Assembly: GCF_001280065.1 (NCBI RefSeq)
Contig: NZ_LGEA01000111.1
Location: 1 to 50,392, forward strand
Source: Streptomyces sp. NRRL B-1140
GTDB lineage: Bacteria; Actinomycetota; Actinomycetes; Streptomycetales; Streptomycetaceae
Reading direction: 5' to 3'
Length of the DNA: 50,392 bases
A model generated the notes under the pieces. The model did no database searches. It had not been told where the DNA came from and saw only the letters and a program-made list of their open reading frames with translations. Positions within the stretch are counted from its first letter, which is position 1; every line of letters starts with the position of its first letter. The position numbers and the translations under genes were made by a program. This document shows, piece by piece, positions 44,388 through 50,392 of the stretch.

Positions 44388-44897
44388 ATGAAGTTGAGCG
44401 ACCTCAGCCCGCTGATGGCACGCCGCCAGGACGGCGGCCTCAGCTTCGCCCGCTTCCGCGCCGACCCGGCGCTGGTCTCCCTGCAGTGGCCGGACGACGT
44501 CCTCGAGCAGTTTCTCTTCGACCACGGCGACAACGCCGCCTTCGTACGCGACTACGGCGGCATCGACCTGCGCGACGTCAGGTGGCGGCTGGAGACGATC
44601 CCAGCCGCGGACTTCGTCAAGATGCCGACCGGAGCGTCCGATGCCGGCTGTATCGAGAGCTACGCCGAGAACCCGGTGCACTGGGTCAACGTTCGCCGCC
44701 CCGAGGTGGGCCGGCACTGGGAAGAGCACGGGACATGGCTGCGCCCGCCGATCCTGATCGCCCGACACCTCCTGGACCCGCCAGACAGCGGGCTGCAGGT
44801 CGTGGAGGGCAGGACACGCGTTGGTGTCCTGCGCGGCCGCCTGCGCGAGGGGCTGCATGTCGCGTCCCACCATCAAGCCTGGGTCGGGCGCGTGTGA
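44388..44897 (+). CDS. ParB/Srx-like small protein, function unknown
   Basis: Predicted 169 residues from the ATG at 44388 (MKLSDLSPLMARRQDGGLSF). The C-terminal half has RPPILIARHLLDPPDSGLQV, then VVEGRTRVGVLRGRL. The P.ILI....L....L.VVEGRTR.G.L.GR pattern resembles the ParB/sulfiredoxin-like nucleotide-binding motif (normally DG.HR..A). The ParB reading is tentative. No clear ribosome site is visible. There is no helix-turn-helix, so it is not a complete partition ParB. Confidence 0.55.
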   Translation: MKLSDLSPLMARRQDGGLSFARFRADPALVSLQWPDDVLEQFLFDHGDNAAFVRDYGGIDLRDVRWRLETIPAADFVKMPTGASDAGCIESYAENPVHWVNVRRPEVGRHWEEHGTWLRPPILIARHLLDPPDSGLQVVEGRTRVGVLRGRLREGLHVASHHQAWVGRV

Positions 44898-44898
44898 C

Positions 44899-44938
44899 AA
44901 ACGCTTCGCGCACAACAGTGCGTACGCTGCGAGCGTTT
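44899..44938. promoter_or_regulatory. Inverted repeat upstream of the DUF6042-like gene
   Basis: AAACGCT (44899-44905) pairs with AGCGTTT (44932-44938), and CGCAC/GTGCG pairs inside (around 44909-44921). The structure ends 24 bases before the ATG at 44963, where an operator or 5'-leader hairpin would sit. Confidence 0.45.
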
Positions 44939-44962
44939 GACCGTTTCGAGGAAGAGCTGCGG

Positions 44963-45775
44963 ATGACTGAGAACCCGTCGGTGCCCGGGCCGCGCCGGGA
45001 CCTGGCGATGCACAACGACTGGTGGGCTTCGGGCTGGGACCACGTCCTGCCCCGCCAGGGCTTCCCGCTGACGATGCTGATCGGGACCGCGAGTCAGCCC
45101 GGTTTCACCGGCTCCCTGGACGACCTCCTTCAGGAGATCTTCGAAGGCCACTGGGACATGATCGGCGGCGATCTCGACGGCGCGCTCACGTTCTCGTGGC
45201 CCGATGAGGAATGGGACTACGAGGAGGCGCCGGAGGGGCGTGAAGCGAACGAGGCACATCGCTGGGAGAAGTTCGGCGCCATGCTCACGGCCGCCGGCTA
45301 CCCGGTGCCCAAGACCGTGCGGGACCTTTCCGAGCTGTACCTCACGTGGGGCCTGGCGCGCCGCGAGGAGACACCGGACGGCACCCGGTGGTCGATGCCC
45401 GCCGCGCTGCCGTTGCCTGGTGACCTGCTGCCCCTGGACGCCGACCTCGCCAAGCGGCTCGATGGGATCCGCTGGACCTTGCGCACCGGCCCTCTCGTCG
45501 ACGGGCTCATCAACCACTTGGTCGACGATCTGGGCGAACCGCAGGAGATCCTCACGTCCCTGGACCGACTGGCGGCCGCCACCAGCCAGGATGCCGACGA
45601 CGTCCGCATCGCCCTCGCGGAGCTCGTGCAGTCCGGCGACGCCCGTGTGCAGCGCGGCCAGGAGCCGGCCGACGCGGAACGCCTGGAGGCGCACCAGCGC
45701 TTCCGCCTGGTCATGGACTGGGACCACTTCCACGAGCACCGACTGCAGCTGACCATCAATGGCGACGACGCGTGA
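44963..45775 (+). CDS. DUF6042-like protein
   Basis: Predicted 270 residues; ATG at 44963, with GGAAGAG about 8 bases upstream. Features include NDWWASGWDHVLPRQGFPLT, GTASQPGFTGSLDDLLQEIF, LYLTWGLARREETPDGTRWS and a C-terminal HRLQLTINGDDA. I associate this pattern with the DUF6042 family of Streptomyces, whose function is not known. The section ILTSLDRLAAATSQDADDVR, then IALAELVQSGDARV looks like a winged-helix fold. The stop overlaps the kinase start (GTGA), so the two genes are coupled. Confidence 0.6.
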   Translation: MTENPSVPGPRRDLAMHNDWWASGWDHVLPRQGFPLTMLIGTASQPGFTGSLDDLLQEIFEGHWDMIGGDLDGALTFSWPDEEWDYEEAPEGREANEAHRWEKFGAMLTAAGYPVPKTVRDLSELYLTWGLARREETPDGTRWSMPAALPLPGDLLPLDADLAKRLDGIRWTLRTGPLVDGLINHLVDDLGEPQEILTSLDRLAAATSQDADDVRIALAELVQSGDARVQRGQEPADAERLEAHQRFRLVMDWDHFHEHRLQLTINGDDA

Positions 45776-46335
45776 CGGAGAGCGTGCCGGGAACCGTAGG
45801 AACGGAGGACACGCGACTGATCGTGATCCGGGGCAACAGTGCCTCGGGGAAGTCGTCCGTCGCGGCTGGCCTGCGCGAGAAGTTCGGCCGCAACCTCGCG
45901 ATCGTCGCCCAGGACAACCTGCGCCGCATCGTGCTGCGCGAACGCGACCGGCCCGGCGGCGCCAACATCGGCCTGATCGACCTCACCGCCCGCTACGCCC
46001 TGAACAACGGCTTCCATGTCGTCGTGGAGGGCATCCTGTACGCCGACCGCTACGGCACGATGCTCCAGGACCTGGTGCGCGCCCACCGAGGTGTCTCACG
46101 CTGCTACTACCTCCACGTGCCCTACACCGAGACGCTGCTGCGGCACGCGACGAAACCCGATGCCGAGTACCTCAAGCACGTCACCGCTGACCACTTGCGC
46201 GACTGGTACCGGGAGAAGGACCTGCTGCCCGACGGCCTGGAATCCGTGATCGACGCGGCAAGCACGCTGGACGACACCATCCAGCAGATCCTGCGCGAGA
46301 GCGGCCTGGACCAGGTGCTCCCGATCGACCGCTGA
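45772..46335 (+). CDS. P-loop kinase-like NTPase (AAA_33/zeta-like)
   Basis: Predicted 187 residues from a GTG overlapping the previous stop. Walker A is IRGNSASGKSS (about 19-29). A likely acidic base follows in VAQDNLRRIVLRERD, and VVVEGILYADRY resembles a Walker B strand. The size and order of motifs match small kinases related to zeta toxins and chloramphenicol phosphotransferase. Substrate is unknown; it may phosphorylate a small molecule. If it were a toxin, the coupled upstream protein could be its antidote, but that is speculative. Confidence 0.75.
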   Translation: MTESVPGTVGTEDTRLIVIRGNSASGKSSVAAGLREKFGRNLAIVAQDNLRRIVLRERDRPGGANIGLIDLTARYALNNGFHVVVEGILYADRYGTMLQDLVRAHRGVSRCYYLHVPYTETLLRHATKPDAEYLKHVTADHLRDWYREKDLLPDGLESVIDAASTLDDTIQQILRESGLDQVLPIDR

Positions 46336-46361
46336 CGCCCCTACCGGCCCCGCGTCCGGAC

Positions 46362-46405
46362 ACACCACGGGCCCCGGGGAGTGAAGGCATCCCGGGGCCC
46401 GGTGT
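46362..46405. terminator. Terminator hairpin, copy 2, of the repeated module
   Basis: ACACCACGGGCCCCGGGGA pairs with TCCCGGGGCCCGGTGT around GTGAAGGCA. It stands between the kinase gene (+) ending at 46335 and the zinc-ribbon gene (-) ending at 46444, so it can serve both. It is nearly identical to 43576-43619. Confidence 0.7.
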
Positions 46406-46443
46406 ATGGAGTCGTGCTGTTCAACGACAGCGCGACGTCGGCG

Positions 46444-46758
46444 TCACGCCTCGGGCTGTGAAGGCTCCACCTGGCGCAGGCAGTACACGCACCGGGATGC
46501 CGAGTCGACGCGTCCCATGCACCGCCGGCAGTCCCCGCGTTCACGCACCGGTCCCCGGCCGTCCGCGCAGCCGGGGCAGGTCATCACCGGCTGCCGGAAG
46601 CCGAAGCTGACCACCCACCCGTCGCCTTGGGCGGCGTCGCGCGCCAGCTGCGAGACCTCGGAGGCGGAGCGCGTGTCTTCGTCGTCGCCGGTCTCCACCG
46701 CCAGGTAGACGGCGAAGCAGTCGTCGGTGTCGCACACGACAGCCACTCCTGTAGGCAT
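46444..46758 (-). CDS. Small zinc-ribbon protein
   Basis: Predicted 104 residues; ATG at 46758 with GAGGGGATCGA upstream. After an N-terminal part with one Cys pair (VVCDTDDC), three more pairs follow: CPGCADG, CRRCMG and CVYCLR. Four CxxC-like pairs suggest two zinc sites. The protein could bind DNA or RNA or be a small regulatory or structural protein. Its last codons read into the duplicated terminator module, so the C-terminal QVEPSQPEA comes from repeat-derived sequence. Confidence 0.6.
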   Translation of the reverse strand: MPTGVAVVCDTDDCFAVYLAVETGDDEDTRSASEVSQLARDAAQGDGWVVSFGFRQPVMTCPGCADGRGPVRERGDCRRCMGRVDSASRCVYCLRQVEPSQPEA

Positions 46759-46852
46759 TCGATCCCCTCTCAAGCTGCAACTGCGCCCAACAAGACCATC
46801 TTGCTGACGGGAACGTCCTCGCACTGGCGTCCCCACAAAGCCGGGTCCGAGT

Positions 46853-46868
46853 GACTCGAATTCGAGTC
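46853..46868. repeat. 16-bp perfect palindrome GACTCGAATTCGAGTC
   Basis: Fully symmetric, with TCCGA/TCGGA arms beyond it on either side (two extra bases on the left). It lies 95 bases upstream of the zinc-ribbon gene and next to the tRNA-like sequence. It could be an operator or a recombination site. Confidence 0.6.
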
Positions 46869-46879
46869 GGATCGTTCGA

Positions 46880-46970
46880 ATCGGACGCGGGGAATCGAAC
46901 CCCACGCGGCACTGCGCCGCGGCCGCCGGCCTCGAGCTGCCTGGCTACCGCCTGAGCTGAGCAAAGCCCC
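46880..46970 (-). other. tRNA-like fragment or attachment-site relic
   Basis: On the minus strand, TGGGG-TTCGATT-CCCCG forms a perfect T-arm (46887-46904 region). A GCGGC-GCAGT-GCCGC hairpin lies before it, like a long variable arm, and GCTCAGGCGGTAGC resembles a D-arm further upstream. The anticodon arm has a mismatch and an 8-base loop, and no 5' partner for the 3' acceptor CGTCCGA is found. It is therefore not a working tRNA as read. It may be a decayed tRNA or an integration-site remnant. Confidence 0.3.
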
Positions 46971-47074
46971 TTGGCCTCCTGCTCAGCTATCCCCGGCGTA
47001 GCCTGCTCGGGAGCACGGGCCGTGACGATGCGCCTGGTTCGGCTCCACACGCTGCGGGGAGAGGGAAGCCGGGC

Positions 47075-48331
47075 ATGGCGAACAACGGGCAGACGGACAC
47101 GGCCGCACTGTTGGCGATGCTCAGCGAGCGCGCCGCCGTGAACGTCCGGCTGGCACTGGTCGCGGACGCACAACAGTGGCAACTGCACCATGGCCAGGTC
47201 ACCCTGGACGACACCCCGCTGACGCAGCGGGCCTGGCGCTACAGCACGGCGAGCTTCCTGGAACTGCCCCTGCCCGGCCCGACGGTCGCCGCGCTGCTGC
47301 GGGGTGAGGAACAGGACGTCCACGGTCTCCACGTCGTCGTCCCCGGCCCGCCGGCCTCCAGCGCCTCCACCTCTCGGCTGCGCGGCCAGGAAGAGTGGGG
47401 CCGGGTGGCCACGCCGTGGCCGCGCACCGAGTGGACCATCAACCGGGACGCCAACATGCTCCAGACGGGCCATGACCTGCTGGTCGGGGACGGCCCCCCT
47501 TTCCTGAACTTCGACCAGGCCCTCAGCGCTTTCCTGCACCAGCGCCCCCACGACAGCAACGCGGGCCGCTCGGATCTGTGGCGTATCACCCTGCCGCAGC
47601 GTGCGGGCTGGCTTTCGCAGATCACCATCGGGCCCGACCTGCTGACGGCCGTCGTCGACGGCGAGGCCCTGGACGGCGCGGTACTGGAGCTGAGCTGGGC
47701 GGCGGGCAACGAGCGTCAGTCCGTCGATGGCGCCGGCGCCTACAGCTTCGCGTTGCCCGACGGACTCGCGCCCGACAGCCTGCTGATGCTCCGCCGCGAG
47801 GACCAGCGGCTGGACTGGCGCAGCTTCCCCGCTCCTACGTACGGGCGCGCCCGTGATGCCTCGGTTGTCTGGGAGCAGCCCGGCCCGGAGCTGGACCTTC
47901 TCCTGGCGAACGGTGAGGGACAGCACCTGGAGTGCAAACAGCAGGTCCCGGAGGGCGACTCGCGGAAGAAGATGCTCAAGACCATCGCCGCCTTCGCATC
48001 GCAGGACGGCGGCACCGTCCTGATCGGCGTCCGGGACGACTTGCAGATCGTGGGCCTGCCCGAGGGCACGAACGTCGACAAGCAGGTCCTCCAGGTCGTC
48101 GGCATGATCCGGGACAACCTGGAGCCGGTGCCGTCCTACGAGCCACGCGTGATCGAACACGATGGCAAGACGGTCCTCGCCCTCGAGGTCTCTGGCGGGG
48201 GCCAGATGTACGCCTACCGCGACGGACAGCGCGCGGAGTTCTACGTCCGCGTCGGCCCGAACACGGTTCCCGCACGCCACCATGAGATCGCCGCCGGATT
48301 CCGGCAGGCTCCGACCGCCGCAACGTTCTGA
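47075..48331 (+). CDS. AlbA_2 (Schlafen-type) domain protein, long form
   Basis: Predicted 418 residues; ATG at 47075 with GAGAGGGAAG upstream. Residues 1-270 are unrecognised. The C-terminal domain (about 270-410) is an AlbA_2 domain: EGQHLECKQQVPEGDSRKKM, LKTIAAFASQDGGTVLIGVR, DLQIVGLPEGTN, AEFYVRVGPNTVPA. The E-x-K and NA-GG-type core match the divergent AAA/AlbA_2 fold of Schlafen-like proteins, known as nucleic-acid-binding or RNase-type domains. The next gene has the same domain at its N-terminus. The pair lies side by side, 79 bases apart. Confidence 0.75.
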   Translation: MANNGQTDTAALLAMLSERAAVNVRLALVADAQQWQLHHGQVTLDDTPLTQRAWRYSTASFLELPLPGPTVAALLRGEEQDVHGLHVVVPGPPASSASTSRLRGQEEWGRVATPWPRTEWTINRDANMLQTGHDLLVGDGPPFLNFDQALSAFLHQRPHDSNAGRSDLWRITLPQRAGWLSQITIGPDLLTAVVDGEALDGAVLELSWAAGNERQSVDGAGAYSFALPDGLAPDSLLMLRREDQRLDWRSFPAPTYGRARDASVVWEQPGPELDLLLANGEGQHLECKQQVPEGDSRKKMLKTIAAFASQDGGTVLIGVRDDLQIVGLPEGTNVDKQVLQVVGMIRDNLEPVPSYEPRVIEHDGKTVLALEVSGGGQMYAYRDGQRAEFYVRVGPNTVPARHHEIAAGFRQAPTAATF

Positions 48332-48410
48332 GAGCCGCCGCACCGGCCGCGTGGGTCAGTTCCACTTAATCCTGTGACGGAAGGGGGCGGTTCGGGCAGT
48401 ATCGAGCGTC

Positions 48411-49760
48411 ATGGTTGCTCTTCGCTCCCGTCGTCTGGAAGGGCTCTTCGGAGCCCGACTGGACGCGGTCTCGTACGCCCAGATCGTCGCGCTGAAGACG
48501 AACGCGGTCTCCGAGTCCTACGACTTGGAGTTCAAGGGGGAGCTCTACGGCGGCAACGACAAGGCCAAGCGCGACCTGGCGGGTGACGTGGCAGCCCTGG
48601 CCAACACCGCCGGCGGAGTCCTGCTGCTCGGAGTTGCCGAGGATGACCAGGCCCGGGCGGCTGAACTCCCCGGCGTCGCGCTCAGTGACGGCGAGGTGCT
48701 ACGGATCCGCAACATCGTGGCCGACCTGGTCCATCCCCTGCCGACCTTCGACGTCCGGCAGATCGAGGACCCCAACCAGCCTGGCCATGGCGTCCTGATG
48801 ATCGCGGTGCCCCGCAGTCCCTCTGCTCCGCACGGGGTCCTAGTCAACGAGGGCCTGCGCTACCCCCGCCGGAATGGCGCCAGCATCATCTACCTGACCG
48901 AGTCGGAAGTGGCTGCCGCCTACCAGGACCGCTTCGACCGCCGCCAGACCCGCTACGACGATCTGCTCCGCTACGAACGCGACCTGATCAGCCGCCTGGA
49001 CACGGGCGAGCAGACGTACGTCGTCGTCACCCTGGTCCCTGACGTCAATGGGGACTTCGCCCTCGACACCAAGGCCTGGCGCACCTTCCGCCAGGAGACG
49101 ATCGACAAGGATCTGCTCGTCATCCCGCGCGGTGTGACGGTCCGCCACGTCACGGTGGGCAGCCGTCGCCTGATCGCGCACGGCGGCTCCGAGCCCGCGA
49201 AGGCCAAATGGATCGCGTGCGAGCTCCACCAGAGCGGCGCCGGCGCCTTCGCCGCCATCGCAGCCAACCGAACCGACCTCGCCCGGCCTGGCCAGGTGGA
49301 TGAGAACACGACCGCCAGCCGGATCGAGGACGAGGACCTGGTCCTCGACATCTGGTCCGGACTCCGGCTCCTGGCCCGCCACGCGCGGGACCGGTCAGCG
49401 GCCGGAGGCACCGCCACGGTCCGCGCGACCATCGCGCCTGTCACTCCCGATCTGCCAGCTGAACTCCGTCATCCGCGAGGCTTCGGTGGCTCGCTCGGCA
49501 GCCACCAGGTGACCGAGCAGCCCCAGGCGACGTCCGTCTTCGACATCGACGACCTCGCCGAAGACGGACCAGGCCTCATTGCGGCCACCTCAGTCCTCGC
49601 CGCAGGCTTGATCCAGCACTTCGGCTACCCGGAGACGCTTCAGATGACCACGGACGGCGCCATCCGCACCAAATACTGGAGTTCCCAGCGCTACGGTCCA
49701 CGCGTACAACAGTGGGCCACACAGGCCAAGGTCGACCTTACGGACGACACGGTCGAGTGA
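48411..49760 (+). CDS. AlbA_2 (Schlafen-type) domain protein, N-terminal-domain form
   Basis: Predicted 449 residues from the ATG at 48411; the ribosome site is weak. The AlbA_2 domain spans about 30-170: ESYDLEFKGELYGGNDKAKR, DLAGDVAALANTAGGVLLLG, VRQIEDPNQPGHGVLMIAVP, GLRYPRRNGASIIYLTESEV. The remaining 280 residues are unrecognised but contain a region with YVVVTLVPDVNGDFALDTKA and a C-terminal helical part. The domain sits at the opposite end from the neighbour's. Shared direction and domain suggest the two form a complex that senses or cuts nucleic acid; this is inference. Confidence 0.75.
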   Translation: MVALRSRRLEGLFGARLDAVSYAQIVALKTNAVSESYDLEFKGELYGGNDKAKRDLAGDVAALANTAGGVLLLGVAEDDQARAAELPGVALSDGEVLRIRNIVADLVHPLPTFDVRQIEDPNQPGHGVLMIAVPRSPSAPHGVLVNEGLRYPRRNGASIIYLTESEVAAAYQDRFDRRQTRYDDLLRYERDLISRLDTGEQTYVVVTLVPDVNGDFALDTKAWRTFRQETIDKDLLVIPRGVTVRHVTVGSRRLIAHGGSEPAKAKWIACELHQSGAGAFAAIAANRTDLARPGQVDENTTASRIEDEDLVLDIWSGLRLLARHARDRSAAGGTATVRATIAPVTPDLPAELRHPRGFGGSLGSHQVTEQPQATSVFDIDDLAEDGPGLIAATSVLAAGLIQHFGYPETLQMTTDGAIRTKYWSSQRYGPRVQQWATQAKVDLTDDTVE

Positions 49761-49792
49761 GCCTGCCCGAGCACATCCTGCGTACACGAACT

Positions 49793-49828
49793 GGCGCCCG
49801 CCCAGGGCATAGCTCCGGGGCGGGCGCC
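49793..49828 (+). terminator. Terminator of the AlbA_2 pair
   Basis: GGCGCCCGCCC (49793-49803) pairs perfectly with GGGCGGGCGCC (49818-49828) around 14 bases, beginning 32 bases after the stop at 49760. No T-run follows. Confidence 0.7.
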
Positions 49829-50245
49829 GTCGCGTCCATGCCCCGTGTTCTCCTTTTTGCGGAATGGTTCGCGTAATCAGAAAGGAAATCCCGGCCCGGC
49901 GGGTGCGGCTCGGGGGGTGTGGTGTCTGTACCCAGACTCTACACAGTGCATCACCGTGATGCATCCTCCTTGCGTCAACTTCCACCCCCAGGGTGATGCA
50001 TGGCCGAACCTCACCCCGTAGAGGCCGGTTGTCCTGTATCCTGGCGGGGTGTTGTTGGGCTTGGCTATGCAGGCTTCGGGAGTTGAGGGGGTGTCAGGGT
50101 GGAGCGTAAGCGGAACCCGTCACTGCGGTGGGGCCAGCACCCGTCGTGCCGATGGTCCGTCACTTCCGTTGCGGGGGTGGTGGCCGGGATTCCCAGTGGC
50201 TACACAGGCCCGAGCGTGATGCACTTCCCCTTGCTGCCAGCCGTG
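49829..50245. other. Non-coding region before the palindrome array
   Basis: About 420 bases without a supported gene. It holds the GTGATGCA octamers and some A/T-rich stretches (49850-49890). A frame from a GTG at 50099 enters the palindromes and is rejected as a gene. Confidence 0.5.
49947..50000. promoter_or_regulatory. GTGATGCA operator-like sites
   Basis: TGCATCAC (49947-49954), one base, then GTGATGCA (49956-49963) form a 17-bp palindrome. A third GTGATGCA is at 49993-50000 and a fourth at 50216-50223. Four copies of one octamer in 280 bases suggest binding sites for one protein, either a repressor of a gene beyond the window or a replication or partition protein. Confidence 0.55.
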
Positions 50246-50392
50246 GCGACCGCGCTTGCGCGGTCGCTCGCAATTCGCGCTTGCGCGAATTGCCCTGCCT
50301 TTTGAATTCCGCTTGCGGAATTCCATTCCGGCGCTTGCGCCGGAATCCGAATTGCGCTTGCGCAATTCGCGCTCTATGCCCCGGCTTGCCGG
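50246..50392. repeat. Array of six different palindromes with a common central GCTTGC
   Basis: Palindromes are at 50246-50267, 50270-50293, 50304-50323, 50325-50346, 50348-50369 and 50381-50392 (the last touches the edge). Each has arms of 5-11 bases around a TT, giving the centre GCTTGC. Arm sequences differ (GCGACCGCGC, GCAATTCGCGC, GAATTCCGC, ATTCCGGCGC, CGAATTGCGC, CCGGC) but pair perfectly, so structure is kept while sequence varies. Spacing between them is only 1-11 bases. Streptomyces telomeres have similar tight rows of short-looped palindromes. Alternatives are an origin, a partition site or a mobile-repeat cluster. Confidence 0.8.

Noticed and set aside
46880..46970. Functional tRNA gene on the minus strand
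   Set aside because: The T-arm is perfect, but the anticodon arm is mismatched with an 8-base loop and the acceptor stem has no 5' partner.
50099..50305. 68-residue frame ahead of the palindrome array
   Set aside because: No ribosome site, its C-terminus is formed by the palindromes, and there is no recognisable motif.
50246..50392. CRISPR-like array at the right edge
   Set aside because: The units are palindromes with different arms and spacers of 1-11 bases, not identical direct repeats with uniform spacers. No cas genes are nearby.

Overview
The window is high-GC actinobacterial DNA, almost certainly Streptomyces: coding frames carry very strong third-position G/C, starts are often GTG behind GGAGG-type sites, and many genes overlap as ATGA or GTGA. 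The content is accessory, not chromosomal core: two replication-type modules, a conjugation-type DNA translocase, plasmid-type sigma factors, small membrane proteins, transposase remnants, a polymorphic toxin and many unrecognised genes. It looks like a plasmid, an integrated element or a chromosome-arm patchwork. No complete integrase or standard tRNA was found.

Layout. 1-95: tail of an IS481-type transposase. 518-4840: a winged-helix/zinc protein overlapping a frameshifted DciA (DUF721) gene, then a CoiA-like protein with C-terminal zinc fingers. 5159-7133: a convergent pair made of a DUF5131 (phage Gp37/Gp68) protein with a three-Cys motif and the three-Cys-motif partner TcmP. 7.2-15.1 kb: a decay zone of genes broken by frameshifts and in-frame stops, a truncated IS5-type transposase and a long perfect hairpin, with an intact XRE-like regulator and a small membrane protein among them. 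15.46-16.09 kb: a non-coding block packed with AGTCCCT/AGGGACT boxes, directly upstream of a prim-pol gene and a superfamily 3 helicase gene (16.1-18.7 kb), i.e. a candidate origin with its replication proteins, followed by four small accessory genes. 20.8-22.5 kb: a graveyard of a carbamoyltransferase fragment, integrase-region fragments and chimeric IS5 pieces.

22.7-33.6 kb: an exported LamG protein, a 2159-residue exported RHS protein whose C-terminus looks like a PD-(D/E)xK nuclease toxin, and a small gene that is probably its immunity protein, closed by a terminator. 33.7-36.2 kb: a broken gene, a ricin-like lectin gene with a textbook terminator, and a WD40 scrap. 36.2-39.4 kb: a leftward block of two sigma-70-family factors, an unknown helical protein and small membrane proteins. 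Divergent from it, 39.8-43.5 kb holds an FtsK/TraB-like translocase followed by two shorter paralogs that have lost the Walker A lysine. 43.7-49.8 kb: unknown genes, a ParB/Srx-like protein, a DUF6042-like protein coupled to a P-loop kinase, a zinc-ribbon protein, and two adjacent AlbA_2 (Schlafen-type) proteins. 49.9-50.4 kb: non-coding, with GTGATGCA octamers and a run of six different palindromes that all share a central GCTTGC, reaching the window edge and resembling a telomere-like or origin-like structure.

How it works together (inference). The prim-pol/helicase genes with the boxed region form a replication module. The translocase with the divergent sigma-factor block forms a transfer and regulation module. 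The RHS pair serves interbacterial competition. The DUF5131/TcmP pair and the AlbA_2 pair are the best candidates for undescribed, possibly defence-related, systems. The concentration of broken genes at 7-15 kb and 21-22.5 kb points to decay or to draft-quality indels.
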